Of a DNA stretch of 64,000 nucleotides, positions 8,596-16,191 are shown one piece after another. The stretch is from Leifsonia sp. TF02-11 (GTDB taxonomy: Bacteria > Actinomycetota > Actinomycetes > Actinomycetales > Microbacteriaceae), in contig NZ_JAGEKP010000008.1 in the NCBI RefSeq assembly GCF_017565305.1, positions 62,001 through 126,000 on the forward strand, in the 5' to 3' direction. Under the pieces are notes generated by a model. It ran no database searches. It worked only from the letters and a program-made list of their open reading frames with translations, and was not told the origin of the DNA. Both the position numbers and the translations under genes were made by a program. The number at the start of each line of letters is the position of its first letter. Positions within the stretch are counted from its first letter, which is position 1.

Positions 8596-8819
8596 GGATG
8601 GATGTCCTGTCTGTCTGGAGGGTGCGCCGGGCGCGCGGGCACGACGAACGGCCCGAAAGGATGCGCGGAGCGCGGGATCATGAGAGGGGAGACAGGACTA
8701 TCTCGCGCCGGCGATGACGACGCCGACGACCTCCAGACGCCCCGATCGCGGGGCTGAGACGAACTGATCCACGGACGGCAGTCTACGCCTCGGGTGCGCG
8801 CCGGCCGATTCACGCACGA

Positions 8820-8853
8820 AAGCGGCGCCGGATGCTGTCATCCGGCGCCGCTT
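8820..8853 (-). terminator. Terminator of the hydrolase operon
   Basis: A perfect 15-bp stem (8820-8834 with 8839-8853, AAGCGGCGCCGGATG and its complement) with a 4-nt loop, 22 nt beyond the end of the membrane hydrolase gene. On the minus strand it is followed by TTTCG. The rest of 8596-8819 appears to be only the leader of the FBP gene; I see no further gene there. Confidence 0.75.
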
Positions 8854-8875
8854 CTGCTGTGGTGTGTTCCGCGGT

Positions 8876-10765
8876 CTAGCTGGCCACCGTCAGGGTGTTG
8901 CTGACGGAGATCATGGTGACGGTCGCCGCCATGATGAAGCCGCCGATGTAGGGGTTGTTGGTCGCCCGGTAGATCTTCCTGGTGATCACCGCGGCGGCCG
9001 CGAGGATCACGATGACCGGGAAGAGCCAGATGCTGAAGATTCCGCCGAAGCCGGGGATCAGGTCACCGGTCGCGAAGAAGGTCCAGTACTGGGCGATGAC
9101 GAGGATCGCCGGGGCGAGCGCGTTGAACACCGCGAGCAGCGCGGTGTTGACCCACTCCTTCTCGCGGATGGTGAAGCGGTTGAAGCCGTTGATCGCCACC
9201 GAGTTCGCGAAGAAGTAGATCAGGAACAGCGGCAGGTAGAGCAGTGCGATCCCGATCTTGTCGGGAGTGAACGCCTTGACCGCGAGCACCCAGAGACGGA
9301 AGTCGGTCGTGAAGAAGTAGTCGACGACGAAGACGATCGAGAACGCCGCGATCACCACGACGAGCCCCAGCCCGATGCCGTGGAAGAACCGCCGCCAGCC
9401 CGGGAGGATCCCGACGGCGCGGAGGTCCTGCCCGTTCTTGCGGCCGAACAGCAGATACGAGACGGTCATCACGACGATGGCGAAGACGCCGTTGATCGCC
9501 GACCACAGTCCGATGAAGAACGGCGCTCCCTGGGGGATCCACGTCGGGACCGCGTTGAAGACGACGCCCTGGATCGCGGTCCACTGGCTGAGGGCGATGT
9601 AGCTCCAGGCCGAGAACAGCGCCGAGACGACGAGCGCGCCCCAGAACCAGAACAGTCCCCGTCGGGAGTTCGCCCTGAGCTCGAGCGGCCCGGTCGCGCG
9701 CAGGGCCGCGAAGGGGCGCGTGGCGAGGAGGAGCTTGGCGAACGCGACCAGGAAGATCCCGAAGCCGACCAGGCCGACGGCGTTGAAGAGCTCCTTCCAC
9801 TGCCAGGTCTGCGACCCGGCCGCGATGGGGTTCGGCGCGCCGAGCGCCCGCTGGAAGAAGTCGATCGTGTACTCGGTGGTCTGCTTCGAGAAGGGACCCC
9901 ACGGGTGCGTCTGAGCGGGGGTGTAGATCACCCGGAAGGCGTCGCGCCCGTCGACGTTCGAGGTGTAGTAGGTCGCGGCGGTGCGCGCGGGACCGGAGGG
10001 CGTCTTGCCGAACTCCAGGAACGACTGGGCGTTGGGCGTGTGGATGAATTCGCGCGGCGGGGTCAGCTCCTTTCCGGTGGCGTCGTAGCTGCGGAAGAAG
10101 AACTCGTCGTACTGGTCCGCTACGATCCCGACGTCGCGCGAGCCGTAGTTGTTGACGTACTTCTTCGGATTCGTCAGATCGGTGTAGAAGCCCTCGTTGT
10201 CGACGAGGAGCGCCGCGGCGATCAGCGGGGACTTCGCGGTGTTGTCGATCATCAGTGAGAAGTTGGCCGCCCTGGCGCCGTTCGAGTGGCCGGTGACGCC
10301 GATGCGGCTGTGGTCGACATAGGGCAGTTGAGCGACAAGCTTGACGGCGTCGTACATGCCCGTCCCGGCGTCGGCCTCCTTGCCGAGCGGAAGCGGACCG
10401 GAGTCGCCGTGGCCGTACATGTCGATCGAGACCACGACGTAGCCGCGCTTGGCGAGCTCGACGTAGTTCGCGTCCTGCATCTCGCGGTTGTTCCACCAGC
10501 CGTGGCTGACGACGACCGCTGGCGCCTTCGCCGTGACGGTGGCCGAGTCGGGTTTGTAGAGCAGGGCGCTCATCTCGATGCCGGACGCGGTCTCCCATCG
10601 GAGATCCTTCACCGCGACCGTGGCGCCGTTCGTCTGCACGAAGAAGGCGCCGACCGCGGAGAGGAGGCAGAGCGCCAGCGCGATGAGGACCCAGACCCCG
10701 TCGCGGCGCAACAGTGCGGGGCGGGCGGTGGCCGGGGTGGGTGTCGGGGGTGGTGTGAGCGTCAC
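8876..10765 (-). CDS. Alpha/beta hydrolase fused to a polytopic membrane domain
   Basis: A 629-residue protein. One N-terminal helix (about 24-45) anchors an external alpha/beta hydrolase domain of the dienelactone hydrolase/prolyl oligopeptidase kind: oxyanion region SHGWWNNRE, YGHGDSG, and the nucleophile elbow GHSNGAR with Ser161. A loop with HPWG may carry the catalytic His. From about residue 315 to the end there are eight or so membrane helices (LLFGRKNGQDLRAVG, ITRKIYRATNNPYIGGF between helices). Such hydrolase-membrane fusions are uncharacterised; substrates could be lipids, peptides or esters. The GTG start follows AGAAAGAAG. It lies 36 nt downstream of a small gene and is divergent from TetR. 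Confidence 0.8.
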   Translation of the reverse strand: MTLTPPPTPTPATARPALLRRDGVWVLIALALCLLSAVGAFFVQTNGATVAVKDLRWETASGIEMSALLYKPDSATVTAKAPAVVVSHGWWNNREMQDANYVELAKRGYVVVSIDMYGHGDSGPLPLGKEADAGTGMYDAVKLVAQLPYVDHSRIGVTGHSNGARAANFSLMIDNTAKSPLIAAALLVDNEGFYTDLTNPKKYVNNYGSRDVGIVADQYDEFFFRSYDATGKELTPPREFIHTPNAQSFLEFGKTPSGPARTAATYYTSNVDGRDAFRVIYTPAQTHPWGPFSKQTTEYTIDFFQRALGAPNPIAAGSQTWQWKELFNAVGLVGFGIFLVAFAKLLLATRPFAALRATGPLELRANSRRGLFWFWGALVVSALFSAWSYIALSQWTAIQGVVFNAVPTWIPQGAPFFIGLWSAINGVFAIVVMTVSYLLFGRKNGQDLRAVGILPGWRRFFHGIGLGLVVVIAAFSIVFVVDYFFTTDFRLWVLAVKAFTPDKIGIALLYLPLFLIYFFANSVAINGFNRFTIREKEWVNTALLAVFNALAPAILVIAQYWTFFATGDLIPGFGGIFSIWLFPVIVILAAAAVITRKIYRATNNPYIGGFIMAATVTMISVSNTLTVAS

Positions 10766-10801
10766 TGCTTCTTCTTTCTGTGTGGGTGGGCGGTCGACCG
10801 G

Positions 10802-11122
10802 TCAGCGGACGTCGCGCGTGTGCGCGGGGAAGCCCGCGGTGGTGTCGTCGGTGAGGTGGTACTCGACGGTGTTGAAGAGCTGGCGGCTGCGCGCCCAGAC
10901 GCGTTCGCTGTCGCGGCCCTCGCCGTAGCGGAGGACCACGTAGTCCGGTGCGACGGGCCCGTCCAGGATGATGCGGGAGACGACGCCGGAGCCGGCGGCC
11001 CCGACGAGGAGGCCGACCATGCTCGTGGACGTCTTCCGCTGCGGCCGGCTGGTGAGCGCGTCGATGTCCAGTCGCAGCACGGTCGCCCTGTCGGGCAGGC
11101 GAGAGCTCGGGAGGGGGCGCAT
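10802..11122 (-). CDS. Hypothetical protein (106 aa)
   Basis: A 106-residue protein with no domain recognised. The N-terminal third has VLRLDIDALTS, a central hydrophobic glycine-rich stretch (MVGLLVGAAGSGVVSRIIL, about 35-53) could be a membrane helix, and the C-terminal part is polar (VWARSRQLFNTVEYHLTDD). AAAGGA precedes the ATG. GC-rich third positions support this frame over a longer overlapping frame on the same strand. It lies between the 51-aa gene and the hydrolase and is probably co-transcribed with the hydrolase. Confidence 0.6.
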   Translation of the reverse strand: MRPLPSSRLPDRATVLRLDIDALTSRPQRKTSTSMVGLLVGAAGSGVVSRIILDGPVAPDYVVLRYGEGRDSERVWARSRQLFNTVEYHLTDDTTAGFPAHTRDVR

Positions 11123-11201
11123 ACGGGTCCTTTCGGCCGTGTCGGGCGGACTGCAGGCACGCGGGCGGCTGCGCCCGTGCCGATCCCAGGGGCCGAAGGT
11201 C

Positions 11202-11234
11202 GGGGAGACAGCTGATATCGGCAGCTGTCTCCCC
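11202..11234 (-). terminator. Perfect hairpin between two small genes
   Basis: A 13-bp perfect stem, GGGGAGACAGCTG (11202-11214) with its complement (11222-11234), and a 7-nt loop. It touches the stop codon of the 51-aa gene on the minus strand. No U-tract follows, so it may act as a partial terminator or attenuator ahead of the 106-aa gene and the hydrolase. Confidence 0.6.
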
Positions 11235-11389
11235 TATCCGAGACCGAGCCGACGTGGATCGGCCGTGGAGGCCTCGGAATGGAGCGCGCGGATGCACGAG
11301 TCCCCGCGCACGGTCCGGCCCTCGGTCGATCGAACGGCCACGTCACGGTCGATCACCAGGGTGCTGTCGAGCTCCGAATCGCTCGACAT
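11234..11389 (-). CDS. Small leaderless gene (51 aa), unknown function
   Basis: A 51-residue frame beginning MSSDSELDSTLVIDRDVAVR and ending in TAG at 11236-11234. It is not obviously membrane-bound or secreted. Support comes from a minus-strand TAGCAT box (11401-11396) exactly 6 nt before the ATG, the arrangement seen at several other genes here, from GC-rich third positions, and from a hairpin right at its stop. Its LDSTLVIDRDV segment faintly resembles the start of the 106-aa neighbour, which may mean a partial duplication. The region is divergent from the TetR gene. Confidence 0.5.
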   Translation of the reverse strand: MSSDSELDSTLVIDRDVAVRSTEGRTVRGDSCIRALHSEASTADPRRLGLG

Positions 11390-11395
11390 AGCCAG

Positions 11396-11401
11396 ATGCT
11401 A
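11396..11401 (-). promoter_or_regulatory. Leaderless promoter -10 box (minus strand)
   Basis: TAGCAT on the minus strand, 6 nt before the ATG of the 51-aa gene, with no ribosome site between. Confidence 0.45.
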
Positions 11402-11523
11402 GCGAGGATCCGGAGCGCTTCTCGGCGTGAACGGCTGCACAAGTGTGCGGATCGGCGACGGTGTCCCGCGGAATCCGGGCGATCTTCGTGCGAACAAACG
11501 TGCAGAGGGGCGTGGATCGGTGC

Positions 11524-11547
11524 TACTTAGTGGCTGCTAACTAAGTA
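11524..11547. promoter_or_regulatory. TetR operator palindrome
   Basis: A perfect 8-bp inverted repeat TACTTAGT (11524-11531) and ACTAAGTA (11540-11547) with an 8-bp spacer. It ends 12 bp upstream of the -10 box of the TetR gene, covering the usual -35 area. Its AT-rich sequence stands out from the GC-rich surroundings. The most likely binder is the adjacent TetR protein. Confidence 0.7.
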
Positions 11548-11558
11548 AGCGACTCCGC

Positions 11559-11564
11559 TAGATT
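11559..11564 (+). promoter_or_regulatory. Leaderless promoter -10 box of tetR gene
   Basis: TAGATT ends 7 nt before the ATG at 11572, and no purine-rich ribosome site is present between. Confidence 0.5.
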
Positions 11565-11571
11565 TGTCTCC

Positions 11572-12171
11572 ATGGCCCGAGAGCGAATGTCTGCTGCCGA
11601 CCGGCGGCCGCTGGCCACCCGTGCTGCGCTCAGCGTCTTCGCCGAATCGGGGTACGTCGGGACCTCCATGACCCAGGTCGCCCAGCGGCTCGGCGTCTCG
11701 CAGCCGTACCTCTTCCAGCTGTTCGACTCGAAGCATGCGCTGTTCGTGGAGTGCGTCGAACTCTGTTACGACCTCATCGACGCGACCATCGACGAGCTGG
11801 AGGACGAGGCGGGGGCGACCGGCGGCACGCTGACGCTGGCTGCGCTGGGTGCGGCGTACGCGCACCTCCTCGCCGACGAGTCCGTGCTCCAGTTCCAGCT
11901 CCAGGCGTGGGCGGCGGCATGCGCGGACGACGAGATCGAGCGCACATGCCGAGACCGCATGACGCGCCTGGTTGAACGGGTGAGCCGGCTCACCGACGCG
12001 AGCGAGCAGGACGTCGACATGTTCTTCGCCCGCGGGGCGCTGAGGATCGTCCGCACGGCGATCCGGATGCCCATGCCCGCCGAGTTGGATGCGACGATCG
12101 ACTACGGCGGCGCAGCGGCGGACGCGGCGACGGCGGTCACCTTCCTGCCCCCCGAGCGGCCGCGGGGGTAG
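11572..12171 (+). CDS. TetR-family transcriptional regulator
   Basis: A 199-residue repressor. Residues about 12-58 form the TetR helix-turn-helix (RAALSVFAESGYVGTSMTQV, RLGVSQPYLFQLFDSKHALF). The rest is a helical ligand-binding and dimer domain with no informative motif. It lies next to a perfect 24-bp palindrome and is divergent from the 51-aa/106-aa/hydrolase genes, so it probably controls itself and that unit. The ligand is unknown. Confidence 0.9.
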   Translation: MARERMSAADRRPLATRAALSVFAESGYVGTSMTQVAQRLGVSQPYLFQLFDSKHALFVECVELCYDLIDATIDELEDEAGATGGTLTLAALGAAYAHLLADESVLQFQLQAWAAACADDEIERTCRDRMTRLVERVSRLTDASEQDVDMFFARGALRIVRTAIRMPMPAELDATIDYGGAAADAATAVTFLPPERPRG

Positions 12172-12211
12172 TCCGTACCGACGGCGTGGAAATCGCGCGG
12201 ATCACCGGTGG

Positions 12212-12223
12212 TATAACGTTGTA
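12212..12223. promoter_or_regulatory. LacI-type operator upstream of lacI-family gene
   Basis: TATAACGTTGTA differs by one base from the perfect palindrome TACAACGTTGTA. It lies 47 bp upstream of the LacI gene, and two near-copies precede the arabinofuranosidase gene, pointing to one regulator for all three sites. Confidence 0.7.
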
Positions 12224-12269
12224 AAGCTTCCCGGCACCAGGGGGCTTCCCGGCCCGCAGAGGGGGATCG

Positions 12270-13301
12270 ATGGCGGTGACGCTGCACGACGTGGCCCGGC
12301 GAGCCGGGGTCTCGATCAAGACGGTCTCCAATGTCATCAACGACTACCCGCACATCCGCCCCGCGACCCGCTCCCGCGTCGAGGAGGCGATCGCCGAGCT
12401 CGGATACACGCCCAACCTGACCGCCCGCAGCCTGCGGTCGGGCCGCACAGGCGCCATCGCGCTCGCGGTGCCCGATCTGGCGTTGAACTACTTCGCGGAG
12501 CTGGCCGCCGCCGTGATCGCGGAGGCCGAGAGTGCCGGGTTCGCGGTGCTCGTCGAGCAGACCGGGGGTGAGCGGGAGCGGGAGCTGGAGCTGTTGCAGA
12601 GCCCGCGGCGCAAGCTCACCGACGGCCTGATCTTCAGCGTCCGCGGCATGGGGCAGGAGGACGCCTCGCGACTCGACGTGCCGTACCCGCTCGTGCTGCT
12701 GGGCGAGCGGGTCTTCGACGAGAACGTGGACCACGTGACCATGCGGAACGTTGAAGCCGCCAAGGCGGCGACCGCGTACCTGCTGGCGTCCGGCCGGCGT
12801 CGCATCGCGGTCGTGGGCGCCCACCGCGACGAGGTCGTCGGCTCCGCGGGGCTCCGGCTGCGCGGCCACCGTGAGGCGCTCGAGGAGGCGGGGATCCCGG
12901 CGGTCCCCGAGCTCGTCACCTACGCCGATCCCTGGCACCGGTTCAACGGTGCAGCCAGTGTGCGGGTCCTCATCGGGTCCGGCGTCGCGTTCGACGCGGT
13001 GTTCGCGTTCAACGACGCCCTCGCGTTCGGGGCGATGCGCGCTCTCGACGAGGCCGGCCTCCGGGTGCCGGACGACGTTGCCGTGATCGGCTTCGACGAC
13101 GTCGACGAGGCCGAGTACTCCGTCCCGTCGCTGACGAGCGTCGATCCCGGGCGCGCCTGGATCGCACGCGCGGCGGTGGGGCGCCTGCTGGAGCGGATCA
13201 CCGCGCCGGAGACCGCGGGGCCGCCCCGGTTGATGCTCGCCGACTACCGCATCGTCGAGCGGGAGTCCGCGACGGCGGGCGCCGCACGAACCCCCGCCTG
13301 A
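12270..13301 (+). CDS. LacI-family transcriptional regulator, probably arabinoside-responsive
   Basis: A 343-residue repressor. The N-terminal helix-turn-helix and hinge are clear (VTLHDVARRAGVSIKTVSNV, then LGYTPNLTARSLRSGRTG). Residues about 65-340 form the periplasmic-binding-like effector domain (FAFNDALAFGAMRAL, VPDDVAVIGFDDV). GAGGGGG precedes the ATG. The next gene is a GH51 arabinofuranosidase, and matching operator sites stand before both genes, so negative autoregulation and control of the hydrolase are likely. An arabinose or arabino-oligosaccharide effector is an inference. Confidence 0.92.
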   Translation: MAVTLHDVARRAGVSIKTVSNVINDYPHIRPATRSRVEEAIAELGYTPNLTARSLRSGRTGAIALAVPDLALNYFAELAAAVIAEAESAGFAVLVEQTGGERERELELLQSPRRKLTDGLIFSVRGMGQEDASRLDVPYPLVLLGERVFDENVDHVTMRNVEAAKAATAYLLASGRRRIAVVGAHRDEVVGSAGLRLRGHREALEEAGIPAVPELVTYADPWHRFNGAASVRVLIGSGVAFDAVFAFNDALAFGAMRALDEAGLRVPDDVAVIGFDDVDEAEYSVPSLTSVDPGRAWIARAAVGRLLERITAPETAGPPRLMLADYRIVERESATAGAARTPA

Positions 13302-13344
13302 ACCGGTGTCGGCCTTGACGGGATCTGAACCGCCCGTTATTCTC

Positions 13345-13369
13345 TACAACGTTTACCTACAACGTTGGA
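13345..13369. promoter_or_regulatory. Tandem LacI operators before arabinofuranosidase gene
   Basis: TACAACGTTTAC (13345-13356) and TACAACGTTGGA (13358-13369) are tandem versions of the site found upstream of the LacI gene, 13 bp apart. They end 16 bp before the GH51 ATG, so bound repressor would block the promoter or initiation. Confidence 0.7.
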
Positions 13370-13385
13370 GAGCAACGGAAGCCCC

Positions 13386-14894
13386 ATGACCAGCGCACAC
13401 CTCACCATCGACCCGCGTACCGCGATCGGCGCTGTTCGGCGTCGCCTCTTCGGCGGCTTCGTCGAGCACCTCGGCCGCCACGTCTACGACGGCATCTATG
13501 AGCCCGGCCACCCGGAGGCCGACGAGGAAGGCTTCCGCCGCGACGTCATCGAGCTCGTGAAGGAGCTGGGGGTGTCCACCATCCGCTACCCGGGAGGCAA
13601 CTTCGTCTCCGGGTTCCGCTGGGAGGACAGCGTCGGCCCGCGCGCAGACCGCCCGCGCCGCCTCGACCTGGCCTGGCACTCGACCGAGACCAACGAGGTC
13701 GGTCTCCACGAGTTCGCCTCCTGGCTCGACAAGGTCGGCAGCGATCTGATGATGGCCGTCAACCTCGGGACGCGCGGCACGCTCGAAGCGATCGACCTGC
13801 TCGAGTACGCCAACGTGCCGGGCGGGAGCACCCTCAGCGACCTCCGCATCGCGAACGGCCGCACGGAGCCCTTCGACGTGCGGATGTGGTGCCTCGGCAA
13901 CGAGATGGACGGCACGTGGCAGCTGGGCCACCGCTCGGCCGACGACTACGGCAAGCTCGCATCGCAGACCGCGAAGGGGATGCGCCAGCTCGACCCGTCG
14001 ATCGAGCTGGTGGTCTGCGGCTCGTCCGGTGCCGCGATGCCCACCTTCGGCGAGTGGGAGCGGGTCGTGCTCACCCACACGTACGACGACGTCGACTACA
14101 TCTCGCTGCACGCCTACTACCAGGAGCGCGACGGCGACCTGGACAGCTTCCTGGCGTCCTCCACCGACATGGACCACTTCATCGAGTCGGTGGTCGCGAC
14201 GGCGGACCATGTGAAGGCGGTCCTCGGGAGCGACAAGACGATCGAGCTGTCGTTCGACGAGTGGAACGTCTGGTACCTCGACCGCTGGCAGGGCGTCGAG
14301 AAGATCACGGGCATCGACAACTGGCCGGTCGCCCCGCGCCTCCTGGAGGACGTCTACTCGGTCGCCGACGCCGTGGTGTTCGGCAGCCTCCTGATCTCGC
14401 TGCTCAAGCACGCCGACCGGGTGACCAGTGCGTCGCTGGCGCAGCTGGTGAACGTGATCGCGCCGATCATGACAGAGCCGGGCGGCCCCGCCTGGCGGCA
14501 GACGACGTTCTTCCCGTTCTCGATCACCTCGCGGCTCGCGCGCGGCGAGGCGCTCCGGATCCCGATCGAGAGCCCGACCCACTCCACCGCCGTCTACGGT
14601 GAGGTGCCACTGGTCGACGCGGTCGCCACGAGCGACGCGGAGTCCGGGCGGACGGCCCTGTTCCTGGTGAACAGGAGCACCACCGACTCCGTCACGGTGA
14701 CCGCCGACATCAGCGCCCTCGGCGAGGTGGGCGTCCTCGAGTCGCACACCCTCGCCGACGACGACGTGACCGCGAAGAACACCCTCGAGGACCCCGAGCG
14801 GGTCGCGCCGCGTGCGGCCGCGGTGTCGATCGCCGACGGGCTTCTGAGCATCGAGCTGCCGCCGGTGTCGTGGACGGCGGTGTCGCTGGGCTGA
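13386..14894 (+). CDS. Alpha-L-arabinofuranosidase, GH51
   Basis: A 502-residue glycoside hydrolase family 51 enzyme. It removes terminal arabinofuranosyl residues from arabinoxylan, arabinan or oligosaccharides. The retaining catalytic pair is Glu173 (WCLGNEMDG, acid/base) and Glu292 (LSFDEWNVWY, nucleophile). The early GGFVEHLGRHVYDGI and IRYPGGNFVSG segments are typical. Length is that of intracellular GH51 enzymes, and no signal peptide is present, so it acts on imported oligosaccharides. The ATG at 13386 is taken over an upstream TTG that lies within the operator. Controlled by the preceding LacI gene. Confidence 0.93.
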   Translation: MTSAHLTIDPRTAIGAVRRRLFGGFVEHLGRHVYDGIYEPGHPEADEEGFRRDVIELVKELGVSTIRYPGGNFVSGFRWEDSVGPRADRPRRLDLAWHSTETNEVGLHEFASWLDKVGSDLMMAVNLGTRGTLEAIDLLEYANVPGGSTLSDLRIANGRTEPFDVRMWCLGNEMDGTWQLGHRSADDYGKLASQTAKGMRQLDPSIELVVCGSSGAAMPTFGEWERVVLTHTYDDVDYISLHAYYQERDGDLDSFLASSTDMDHFIESVVATADHVKAVLGSDKTIELSFDEWNVWYLDRWQGVEKITGIDNWPVAPRLLEDVYSVADAVVFGSLLISLLKHADRVTSASLAQLVNVIAPIMTEPGGPAWRQTTFFPFSITSRLARGEALRIPIESPTHSTAVYGEVPLVDAVATSDAESGRTALFLVNRSTTDSVTVTADISALGEVGVLESHTLADDDVTAKNTLEDPERVAPRAAAVSIADGLLSIELPPVSWTAVSLG

Positions 14895-14923
14895 ACGACG
14901 CAGGCGGGGGCCGGGGTGCCGTC

Positions 14924-14929
14924 TAGAGT
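14924..14929 (+). promoter_or_regulatory. Leaderless promoter -10 box of WYL gene
   Basis: TAGAGT ends 6 nt before the GTG start at 14936; no ribosome site is present. Confidence 0.5.
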
Positions 14930-14935
14930 CGAGGC

Positions 14936-15643
14936 GTGAACCGCACGGATCGCCTCTACGCCCTGGTCGAGGAGCTCCGCGCCGTCGCCCCGCGGCCGCG
15001 CAGCGCGCGCTGGCTCGCCGAGCGCTTCGAGGTCAGCTCGCGGACGATCGAGCGGGACCTGTCCGCCCTGCAGCAGGCCGGCGTGCCGATCTGGGCGGAG
15101 CCCGGCAGGACGGGCGGGTACACGATCGACCGCGCGCACACCTTGGCCCCGCTCGGGTTCACCGTCGACGAGGCGCTCGCCGTCACCACGGCGCTCGGGA
15201 TGCTGGCGTCGAGCCCGTTCGCGACCTCCGCCGCCGCCGCGCTGCGCAAAGTGGTCGCCGTGATGGACGAGCGGAACCTCCGGGAGACGGCGGAGCTGGC
15301 GGCCCGTATCCACCTCCTCGACGACGGCCGGGCGCCGGAGGTCGTCGCCGGCCTCGACGGCGCGCTGCGCTCGGGGCGGGTACTGCGGATCGCCTACCGC
15401 GACCGCGCGGGCGCCGAGACGGAGCGCGAGGTGGAGCCGCTGGGGTACGTGGGCAAGGGGCGCGACTGGTACCTGATCGCGTGGTGCCGGCTGCGTGACG
15501 GGGTCCGTGCCTTCCGCGGCGACCGGATCGCCTCGGTGGAGGCCACCGCTGAGCGCCCGCCGCGTCGCGCGCTCGGCATCGCGGAGCTCGACATCGCCTA
15601 CGGGGAGGTCCGCAGTCTCCGGCTCGACGATGAGCGGGCCTGA
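14936..15643 (+). CDS. HTH/WYL-domain transcriptional regulator
   Basis: A 235-residue protein of the YafY type. The N-terminal DeoR-like winged helix is visible (RSARWLAERFEVSSRTIERD), and the C-terminal WYL domain spans about 140-220 (VLRIAYRDRAG, GRDWYLIAWCRLRDGVRAF). WYL domains bind ligands or nucleic acids and often control stress or defence genes. The target here is unknown. It is close to, and may share transcription with, the following VOC gene. Confidence 0.88.
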   Translation: MNRTDRLYALVEELRAVAPRPRSARWLAERFEVSSRTIERDLSALQQAGVPIWAEPGRTGGYTIDRAHTLAPLGFTVDEALAVTTALGMLASSPFATSAAAALRKVVAVMDERNLRETAELAARIHLLDDGRAPEVVAGLDGALRSGRVLRIAYRDRAGAETEREVEPLGYVGKGRDWYLIAWCRLRDGVRAFRGDRIASVEATAERPPRRALGIAELDIAYGEVRSLRLDDERA

Positions 15644-15739
15644 CCGGCGCGAGCCGCCGAAACACCGACAGGACGGTGTCGCCCTGCCGCCGGAGTCTGG
15701 AGGGACGGGGTCGAACGGCCTCGGCAGAGAGGATCACCC

Positions 15740-16114
15740 ATGGACTTCGCATCCGTCCGCATCATCACCGACGACCTCGAGGGGCTGGTCGCCTTCTACG
15801 AGCTCGTCCTGAACGTTCCGGCCATCCGGCCCGCGCCGGTGTTCGCCGAGTTCCGCACGCAGGCCGGTGCCCTCGCCATCGGCAGCATTGCCACCGTGGC
15901 GATGCTCGGCGGGGACGCTCCCCGGCCCGGCAGCAACGCGTCGGTCATCCTCGAGTTCGTCGTCGCGGACGTCGACGCCGAGTTCGCGCGCCTGGAGGCA
16001 CAGCTCGGTGATGTCGTGCTGGCGCCGACGACGATGCCCTGGGGCAACCGGTCGACGCTGTTCCGCGACCCGGACGGGAACCTGGTGAACCTGTTCAGCA
16101 GGCCGGCGGGGTAG
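15740..16114 (+). CDS. VOC (glyoxalase/bleomycin-resistance) superfamily protein
   Basis: A 124-residue single-module vicinal oxygen chelate protein. It has the two beta-alpha-beta-beta-beta halves (VRIITDDLEGLVAFYELVLN at the start; FRDPDGNLVNLFS at the end). The metal ligands of true glyoxalases are only partly recognisable, so it may be a dioxygenase-like enzyme or a small-molecule binding protein. GAGAGGAT precedes the ATG. Confidence 0.85.
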   Translation: MDFASVRIITDDLEGLVAFYELVLNVPAIRPAPVFAEFRTQAGALAIGSIATVAMLGGDAPRPGSNASVILEFVVADVDAEFARLEAQLGDVVLAPTTMPWGNRSTLFRDPDGNLVNLFSRPAG

Positions 16115-16142
16115 GCCGGCACGACAAGAGGCCGGCACGTCG

Positions 16143-16175
16143 GGAGGCCGGCCCCGCCATCCGGGACCGGCCTCC
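16143..16175. terminator. Bidirectional terminator
   Basis: Inverted repeat GGAGGCCGG (16143-16151) and CCGGCCTCC (16167-16175) in the gap between the convergent VOC and aquaporin genes. Extra GGCCGGCACG copies upstream add alternative stems. Confidence 0.6.
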
Positions 16176-16191
16176 TGTCGTCACGCGTCGA

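Noticed and set aside
8681-8758. 25-aa plus-strand frame upstream of the FBP gene
   Set aside because: No ribosome site or leaderless box; it overlaps the probable FBP leader and a short GC hairpin.
9063-11297. 744-codon minus-strand frame overlapping the membrane hydrolase
   Set aside because: Composition is Arg/His/Pro-rich and shifted relative to the clear hydrolase frame with its catalytic motif.
10762-11346. 194-codon frame overlapping the 106-aa gene
   Set aside because: Poor third-position pattern and low-complexity residues; the 106-aa frame has a ribosome site and better codon use.
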